A stretch of 24,197 nucleotides of DNA from Selaginella moellendorffii (taxonomy: Eukaryota > Streptophyta > Lycopodiopsida > Selaginellales > Selaginellaceae): positions 1,448,936 through 1,473,132 of the forward strand of contig NW_003314311.1 of assembly GCF_000143415.4 (NCBI RefSeq), given 5' to 3'. A program made the position numbers and the translations under genes. Below are positions 17,041 through 24,197 of this stretch, piece after piece; the stretch's first letter is position 1; each line of letters starts with the position of its first letter. The notes beneath the pieces are model-generated. The model saw only the letters and a program-made list of their open reading frames with translations. It made no database searches and was not told the origin of the DNA.

Positions 17041-18560
17041 CATAGAACAGACTACTATAATGCAAAATGTTATAGACTATAAGAATTCAAAATGCTGCTA
17101 CTATTAAGTTTTCTTCAAATTTGGAATTTATTCTAAACGATACTAATTCATGGATTTCTGCCCAACTAGAGTCTATTTTTGGTGTATCTACTACTTTGTG
17201 GGCTGAACTTTATGGGCTGCCAGATTTGGCCAATTGGTGTCATTAAATGCGGGGTAATTCAGTAAATATCATTTTCTTACCGCATTAGTGGTGGCACTCT
17301 AAGAAGGTGTCAAGCCTATGATCTAATATGTCAGACTGAAGAAAACTATAGCTGAAAAGGATGGCATAGTCCTTGGATTGCCGGTAAAAAGAGGTGCCAT
17401 GTGTCCATTAAGTGCTGGAGTAGGAGAAAGTGGCTTTGGCTTCTGTGGCCTCACCTAAGAATCCATTTAGGTGCCTTAAGTGAAAGTTCACTTGGTTAGA
17501 AGAAAGTCACTCCAGAAAAGCTAGCATCGGTAAATGGTCGGAATGATATGTTGAAAATGGTATGTCCAAATGAAGGGATGTCTTCTACTTTGGTGTGTGT
17601 ATGTATGTCCCTAGTATGGTGTAAATATGACCTCAAACAAAGATGTGGATGATGGTGAAAGAATAAAAAATGCAAAACAAGCATCTAGAGATAAGTGCGG
17701 GCAATATTGCTAAGAGTGATTGGTGATGGATCAGTAAGTGTAGATGATATGGAATGGGTGTAGGGAATGTGTGGGGTAGAGTAATGGTGAGGCAAGGGCC
17801 AAAGAACCTAGAATATAGACCGAGCCAAGTGAAAAACCTCCATACAAACGGCAATGTAGCTTGAGCATGAAATCCAAGCAAGTGCCATGGTCCAGTGGAG
17901 AAACACCCTCTAGAAATAGGAAAAGAAATTGTGAAAGTAAAGTGAAAGAAAGGAAGTAAATGAAAAAGAAGAGAAAAGGAATGCCTCACTAGATGAAGCA
18001 TTCGTGGTGAGAGTGGTTATGAGTGTGTGGGAGCTCATGTCCATAAGCATCAACTAACATATATACTCCACCTTTAATGTGTTGCTGGACAAAGTAGGGG
18101 TTAGTCTAGCAAAGAGAGAACTTTGAAGGTGGCAAAGGAGAGAACATTGTTGTTGAACTTGGGGCCTTTGTCCTTTGCTTTCTGACTATTCCAACACCTA
18201 AGAAGGTTGGCAGATCACTCCCTTTTTGCAAAACATGGAGTTGGGGTCGAGCTAAAGGTGGTTGTGCCATAGTTTATAGATCTAAGTCATTGAAATCTGC
18301 CAAGGATGAAGAAGATTTGGCTTGAGAAGGTGTTGTGTTGTACCTAAGCTACCTTTGGATGCCAAAAAGTTTACTCTATACTGTAAGCCACAAATTTTTC
18401 CGGCGTCCCGAAGCAAGTATTGCACTCAAGACTTGGGATTTAGAGGGTCCCATGATCAAGTCTTGTGGTACCAAAGGATGTTAGGAACCTGGAAGCTTGG
18501 TGTGCTTGGCTGCTTGTGCTTGTGGGGAGTGTAGCCGAACCTTAAGTCCAGTCTAACCTG
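17041..18560. other. Spacer, probably degraded transposon interior
   Basis: No recognisable gene. The minus-strand frame at 17633-18001 is a low-complexity shadow of a purine-rich plus strand. The segment 18320-18540, just left of a polypurine tract, has coding-like plus-strand stretches (for example FRGSHDQVLWYQRMLGTW) and could be the decayed 3' end of a retrotransposon, but no pol motif is visible. Confidence 0.35.
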
Positions 18561-19150
18561 AGGAGGGGGATTGGGAGTGATTTGGGAATCCGTGGATGGA
18601 TGGCTAACACTCCGTTACTCGTGCAGTGAGTAGCTGAGACCAAGTAGGAGCTGGTACCATAGGCGAGAACCTTGGCAAGGGAACTTAGCAAAAGCCAAGG
18701 CGGTGTTGGACGGATAGACGAGGTAAGCTGGCAAATTGGAAAGGAAAAATTTGTGGCTTACATATACTTTATGGCTTTGAGGTATGGTAAAAGTGTGCCA
18801 ATTTGCCACATGCCAAGTCTGTACCGACATCAAATACCGTGGATATTGCAAAGGTTGGATTGACAGGAACAATAAGGCTGTAGGCGTCTCTAAAGCACAA
18901 AAAGAAGAGCCCTTGGCCAAAATAAATGGCTTAGAACCCTTTACCTTGTCCACAAGTTGCTCAAAATTATCCAAAATGCCCGTGATAAAGGGAAATAAGG
19001 TTGAAAATGGAAAGAAACGTAGGCCTCAAGCATATATAACTGTTGACCCCTTAGGGGTAGAGTAACCGTTGACCTTTTGTGGTAACTGATAATTAGTAAC
19101 CAATAACTAGTAACCGTTGTGACCATCCCGTTGACCAGAGTTGACTAACA
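18561..19150 (+). mobile_element. Candidate polypurine tract plus LTR, plus orientation
   Basis: AGGAGGGGGA (18561-18570) looks like a polypurine tract and is followed by TGGGAGTG at 18572, a plausible LTR start. The candidate LTR would end at TTGACTAACA (19150), giving TG...CA and about 579 bp, with a TATA-like catatataac near 19030. Immediately beyond lies the minus-strand gag relic, consistent with insertion into it. No partner LTR or target-site duplication was found in the window, so boundaries are tentative. Confidence 0.33.
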
Positions 19151-19760
19151 GTTTGGGCAAAAAGATTTGAGCTTTAGTGATAGCATCAGTTAATGTTGCT
19201 AGAAAATCCTTCTTGACCTTTTGCTACACATTCATTGAGCTCAAACCTTTAATAAAATATTGCACCTTTAGTAGCTCATTATACATGCCTGTAAGACTAA
19301 GACAAAGATCACAAAACTTGCGAGTATATGCATCTAAAGACAAAGTCCTCTGTCGGATCTCTAACAGCTAATTCACGAGATTAACCTCTTCAAACTTTTT
19401 GACAAACAAAGTGTGGAAAGTTTTTGTCAAGTCAATTTAAGAAGTCAACTTCAGATTAGCTTTGATATAGTTCTTCCACCATGAAGAAGCATGGCCTGTA
19501 AGCTCCATCACAAAAAATCATTTTTCACCTTATCTTCACAAGGATTGTGAGATTAACAACTTTCCCACAATTCCAACCAAGAATTAACCTCTTGGCTATC
19601 ACAGATATCTAGTGATGACTTCCATTCCATAATATCATAGTCTTTGGCATGACATACTAATGGTAATCACGGACATGAGATTGATTCAACCTTTGAGGGT
19701 CCACGCGAAGCAAGAAATCTTTAATGAGATTAATGCTATTCGACATAGACATACATAATC
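19151..19760 (-). pseudogene. Decayed Ty3/gypsy-type retrotransposon gag
   Basis: On the minus strand one frame shows landmarks of the plant retrotransposon gag family in order: LTGHASSWW (near 19500-19476), FVKKFEEVNL, DAYTRKFCDLC (near 19335-19303), LKVQYFIKGL and LATLTDAITKAQ (near 19210-19175). It is broken by three in-frame stops, and the N-terminal part (about 19760-19505, with IKDFLLRVDPQRL and a W-rich segment) lies in another frame, so a frameshift is present. No zinc knuckle, protease or reverse transcriptase follows; the downstream side is cut at about 19150, where an LTR candidate begins. The copy is dead. Confidence 0.7.
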
Positions 19761-20022
19761 CAGCTACAATGATAATATTGAAGACACTAACTAGCACCAA
19801 TATACATATAGCTTTTACAACAGTAATATTCAAGAGACTATAGAGTATCGACATCAAACAAATCTTAATAATTCCTCATTGAGTATTAATTACACTAAAC
19901 AGCAGTCAATTTCCAATTCCCATTTGCCCCCTTCACCTCTGTAGCGCATGTGGTTTTGACCCTTTATCCTATAGTGGTTTACCATAGGATAACACCACGA
20001 AGCGGAACCTAAACCCTCTTTA

Positions 20023-20064
20023 TGCCATGTGACACATGCCACATGTCATATGCCACGTGTCCAA
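20023..20064. repeat. Three tandem 14-bp E-box/G-box units
   Basis: TGCCATGTGACACA, TGCCACATGTCATA and TGCCACGTGTCCAA follow each other without a gap. Each contains a CANNTG-like core and the third contains CACGTG, the plant G-box. They lie inside the candidate LTR, where they could be transcription factor sites. Confidence 0.6.
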
Positions 20065-20434
20065 AGGACAATGGTGCAGAACTCGAGGTCTAGGGCCTTG
20101 GGCCACTGAACGAAGGAATTGTGCCAAACTCCCAAGTATGGAGCCAAGGAGTGACGAAACCGATCCACGGAGCAACTCTTGAGCGTATAGCCCAAGGAGT
20201 AAAGGGACAGGAGCCTGGAGCAACTTGGAACAGTCCTAGAGCAACCAGCATCCCAATGCCAGGACCAACACGCAAAACGGAGCCAAACGGAGCCAAACGA
20301 AGTTTGGCACTATTTCGGCATACCAATGGCCTAACGCGAAGACATGGGTACTCCACCAGCTAGCATGGAATGGAACTTGGGCTTAGACCCAAGCCAAACG
20401 CAAAACAAGGATAGGCACGCAAGTGGGAGTTAAA

Positions 20435-20478
20435 CTCAAGTTAGTTGGCCTCAAGTTAGTTGCCTCAAGTTAGTTGGC
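20435..20478. repeat. Three tandem copies of CTCAAGTTAGTTGGC
   Basis: Copies start at 20435, 20450 and 20464, the middle one lacking one G. A second short array, two to three copies of ggagccaaac, lies near 20278-20300. Both are inside the candidate LTR. Confidence 0.75.
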
Positions 20479-21109
20479 CATGCCCGACCTACCCACTATC
20501 CCTACTATACATTTAGAACCCCCCCCCCCTTGAGGAACACACGCTTTGGGCTTTCACCCCAAGCCTCCCTTAGTATCAGGAGTTAGTCTCTGGAATAAGC
20601 TCGAAATTTACTAAATATGGAATAGCGCTAGATTGCGAATTTGGACATGGGATGAACACCATTGTGTTCAAATCGATCTCTACATTCCGTAGATATGCCA
20701 AATGAGCAAATCTGGACACTTTCCATAACTAGCATTTGGGACCGAAATGAGACTAACACAAAGGGCATGATAGTGAAGGTGTTTGGCAGACACAATAAAC
20801 TATCATGTAGCGATATTGAGGGACTAGTCTCAATACGCGAGGGTTCTTGTCAAGCCAGTGCAAGATAGAGCAAAAGAGAACTAACAAGCCAGGCCAAGTA
20901 TACTCAGCTAAATAGACATTTAGGAATTCCTTCTTTATGCTCATCCGGCCAAGTACAGATGCAAAGTCCAATTTACTAACACTTGAACAAGAGGGGCTAA
21001 TAAAGGGAACCAGCAATACTGACCTCTTGCCATCGTGGCAGTAAGGTAAGAGTGTCCGTAAGGACTAGCCGATAAGTAACTTTCGATACCCGAAGTCACA
21101 TTCGCGACA

Positions 21110-21120
21110 CTCTCCCCCCC
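21110..21120 (-). other. Polypurine tract candidate (GGGGGGGAGAG)
   Basis: Seven Gs followed by AGAG on the minus strand lie directly before TGTCGCG. The minus-strand frame just upstream reads NEDVNLP and stop, which looks like the end of a retrotransposon polyprotein, but no further pol similarity could be followed. Confidence 0.4.
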
Positions 21121-24100
21121 TAAGGAAGATTGACGTCCTCGTTGATGCATACTCGAGTCTAGAATATCGCCAAGGAAACAACTCCAAAAAAAGTTCACGG
21201 TATTCACACTATATGAGAAATGCACCAACTTAAATGAGTTAGGAGTTAACCTCTGTGTCTAACACAGATGCACTACTAGCTCAAACACCTTTTGGCCGTC
21301 GCCAACAAGGAAATGACCAATGGAGTCAGCCACCCTTGTTGCTCTGGGAGTCACCCAGCTTACAAAAGTGTGATACGCCCCTGCCCGCAAGGACATAGAG
21401 AGAGAAGCCAGAGGCCCCAACCCTCATGAGCAAAGAAACCAAACTCGTTGGTAAGGTTTAGATAGACTACTATAAACAGGCAGTGAGAGTTGTTTACATG
21501 GTCACGCCCTTTGAACGGAATAAGAAACATCGATAGAGAGGCGGGTTATATGACCAGTTAACAGTAGCTACCCCATGACTAAAGATTTCAGTATGCACAC
21601 GAAGTGCCGAAGCCAGTCTACCTATACTGGCCCAAACTCAAAGATTAATAGATGGACAATATCAAAGTCATAAACAATGATATCTTAAAGGCTTAATTAT
21701 CAGTGAATAAACCTTAAATTAGAACACAAAACCATTTCAAGTAAGTTATCATCCGATAAACCAGTAGTATAGTATAGGAACCACCAAAATCATCATTTTC
21801 AGAAATATAGGACTAACCATCCAACAAAAGTCAATAGTAAATATATCATCAAGGAAACTTAATGATGAAACTTAACTATCAAAGATGGTAGACTATGCCA
21901 AACAACTTACTAAATAAAGATAACCTAAAGAACACCAAGTATTAGTGACGGACAAGCACAATGCTCGCGAATGTATCACCCGAAGAAAATAACATCCAAA
22001 TCTATCAAAATTAACTTGAACAACAATCAACAAAATAGAATGAATGCGGTAAGATCAACAAACACTCATGCTTGCTAACTATCGCACTAGCTAATCTGAA
22101 TAGATTCCGGTTAATAATACCAAGGAACCAGAGTTGCTCAAGCAAGCGTCAGCAACATCCTATTGATGTCTCAAACCCAATAAACCAATCCAGAGCAAAC
22201 CACATGTGGTATTGCAAAAAGCCAAAAGCCATCAAAGAGAATAACTAACTATCATGAAAGACTATTAATCATCCCATCAAAAAGAGATATGCATAATCAT
22301 CGTCAAAGAAGAAATCCACTATTTCAAAGAATAGCAAATCATTCTATATCAACAACAATCAAGTAAAACCTTTTGACAAGGATAATCAACTACCTTAGAT
22401 GATAGTCAGTCATCACCAATGATTGCCAGATGCAAAAGTTAACTTCAACATCGAAGCTAATGAGCCAAAATGCCTTCTCTAACAACTTTTAACAAAATAG
22501 AACAATGAGCACAAAACTCAAAGACCAAAAGCTTGAAGAAGTCTATAGCCAAGTCTTGCCTAATAATGGTCACGAATCTCGCATGAACTAACTTCAATGC
22601 TAAGAAGAAAATCATGCTGTAACCCACAATATCCTTCTCAACACATCCATAGCCAAACTTCATAATGCCAAAGCTAATGAAGAGCATATTTGCATCAATC
22701 CAAAAGCTAAGCATAATGGAGTTATGCTCAACAAGTGATCATGAAACGATCCTCCATGAATCCATCTATAGCAAGACGTAACTCACTTCATAACAAGCAT
22801 AAGAAGATTATCAATGATCAATATATCTCAACTGAAATCCAATAAGGATTCAATCATTAACTTTTCCTCTTATAGAGGTAGTATTGTCTACGACTAAATC
22901 ACTTTTTTCAAGGAAAAGCCAAAGCTCAACCCCTACTAAATAATCTCGTCTAGAACACAACTAACTCAAACTTGCCACTTAATTCATTTGAACGTCAACA
23001 CAGTTGCTAACTAGCAAATGCACGAATGCTAATAACACAAAGCCATAGCCAAATCATCAACACTATCTTCATCGAGACTAATGAAACTCAATGTCAATCC
23101 TAAGGGGAAAACATCTCACCTCACTTGAATCTCAACATCAATAATGTCAACGATAAAGTATCACTTCAATGCCATTAACACCATAAAAAAGCTAAAAGAA
23201 AGCAAGAGTGAATCACCACTCAAAACTTTCTAGCAACCAAGCTAACCAAAGTTGAAGATACTATACTTAGTATCCGAGACTAATCCTCCAACAATACTCA
23301 GTTACAGATAACACTTTCTCAAGGAGTGAATCACCACATCCAAGTTTCCATAAAATCCAACACTACAAACTAACGAATCCAAATGATATTGACAGAGGTA
23401 GAGCCAACATGCTAACATGGAAAAACCATGTAAGTCTAACGACACAATCCTCCACAACACCATTCAGTAAAGTAAGCCCACCATTGCTAAATCTTCATTG
23501 AGTGAAGCAAGTGTCAATAATCCTCGACAAAGTTTACAAGCAATCACTAGTCGCAAAGCAATCAACAATCACTTTCCAACTTGCCTTCACAAGACCCGAA
23601 CACTAAACTCATGTCATCGAGTCATATACTCATCCAACATGAACGTAATACCCCAGATACGAGATAAAGGTTCACGGACAAGGATAAACTAAATGACCAC
23701 TCAAATCCAACTCAATTGCGATAAGCTCACTAACACGTTTAGCCAACAACTCTGAGCATGCCTTTTGAAGAGCATGATCAACACTTAGTCAAAACTAAAG
23801 TGAAGACCATAAGATGAACTCATATCAGTACACAACCTCCTCATAGACAAAGCTATAGTACGGGTACCAACATCTCAACCTCGAACAACTAAGTTGGACA
23901 TCACCATCCTCAGCCAAAGCATAGGGCCACCAAGCCAAATCAAGATCAGTGAGAGCTCACTACTCTCATAGAATCTTAACGGAATGCAAGGTGCAACTTG
24001 CCACCAAGCACAACACTAGAAGAAAGGCACAAGGGTCACCCTTCTTAGAAAAGTGCAATGGCCACTTTTCTATACCAACTTCAGACTCTATCCAACTCAA

Positions 24101-24197
24101 TTGCTTTAGCCCCAAAGTTAACATCTTTTTCGAGTTGCATCATACAAACTACCTATTAAGGTCTAAATTAACCAAAGTCAACTTCAACCCCTTCACT
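21121..24197. other. About 3 kb of A/C-rich sequence, no recognisable gene
   Basis: The plus strand is visibly rich in A and C and poor in G, with recurring words such as catagccaa, aactcac, gctaatga and caaagcta. The longest frames (for example minus 22457-22714) show no domain. I searched by eye for reverse transcriptase, integrase, chromodomain and tRNA signatures and saw none. Its place upstream of a minus-strand polypurine tract suggests the non-coding or heavily decayed interior of a large LTR element. Confidence 0.4.

Larger units (their letters stand above)
20003..21109 (-). mobile_element. Candidate LTR in minus orientation
   Basis: On the minus strand a G-rich polypurine tract (21120-21110) is followed directly by TGTCGCGAATG at 21109, a plausible LTR start, and the gag relic in the same orientation lies beyond the other end. 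The lower boundary is unclear: minus-strand TGGTGTTATCC (19997-19987) could be a degraded primer-binding site. The segment contains short tandem repeats, an 11-C run (20519-20529) and a G-box triplet. There is no coding-like frame. I did not find a second copy of this LTR to confirm it. Confidence 0.35.

Noticed and set aside
18784-19065. Plus-strand ORF with clustered cysteines as a zinc-finger gene
   Set aside because: The spacing matches no knuckle or finger that I know, and the ORF lies within the LTR candidate.
20519-20529. 11-C run as a second polypurine tract
   Set aside because: A mononucleotide run with no TG start or coding end beside it; more likely slippage inside the LTR candidate.

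Overview
The window looks like nuclear DNA from a seedless land plant, most likely a lycophyte of the Selaginella type. I infer this from three things. Four pentatricopeptide-repeat (PPR) genes lie within 10 kb, three of them built from back-to-back 31-residue units. One gene has a complete DYW cytidine-deaminase tail, typical of plants with heavy organelle C-to-U editing. The introns that can be placed are very short (about 47-57 nt, one of 75). I could not run a database search.

Layout. 1-4.7 kb is AT-rich, with a low-complexity tract, a decayed plus-strand gene remnant (1678-2457) and a decayed multi-exon minus-strand remnant with DNA aminomethyltransferase-like motifs (2788-4098). An ~80-bp tandem repeat (4716-5012) leads into a very compact, GC-richer gene island at 5.0-15.05 kb. 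In order it holds: a plastid-targeted membrane protein (minus), PPR-1 (plus), a full-length PPR-DYW editing factor (minus), a five-exon sorting nexin 2-like gene (plus), PPR-2 (plus) and PPR-3 (minus). Spacing is extreme: 61 bp between one pair of divergent start codons, 123 bp between another, 85 bp between SNX2 and PPR-2, 45 bp between the convergent stops of PPR-2 and PPR-3, and a 10-bp overlap between the convergent PPR-1 and PPR-DYW reading frames. Right of 15.05 kb are a tRNA-like fragment, the phase-consistent 3' exons of an unrecognised coiled-coil gene (16287-17040), and then LTR-retrotransposon debris: a plus-oriented LTR candidate, a decayed Ty3/gypsy-type gag on the minus strand, a second LTR candidate with a polypurine tract, and about 3 kb of A/C-rich sequence with no recognisable gene.

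Function. The PPR genes should act in mitochondria or plastids on organelle RNA. Only one carries the deaminase. The other three stop inside the E1 motif, so if they serve in editing they would need a DYW partner in trans; the complete PPR-DYW gene lies among them. The most unusual signal is a recurrent inverted repeat, ATGCCC-N5-GGGCAT, in the PPR repeats, encoding Y-A-x-x-G-H. It recurs in register with the 93-bp unit and includes copies in which both arms changed together.
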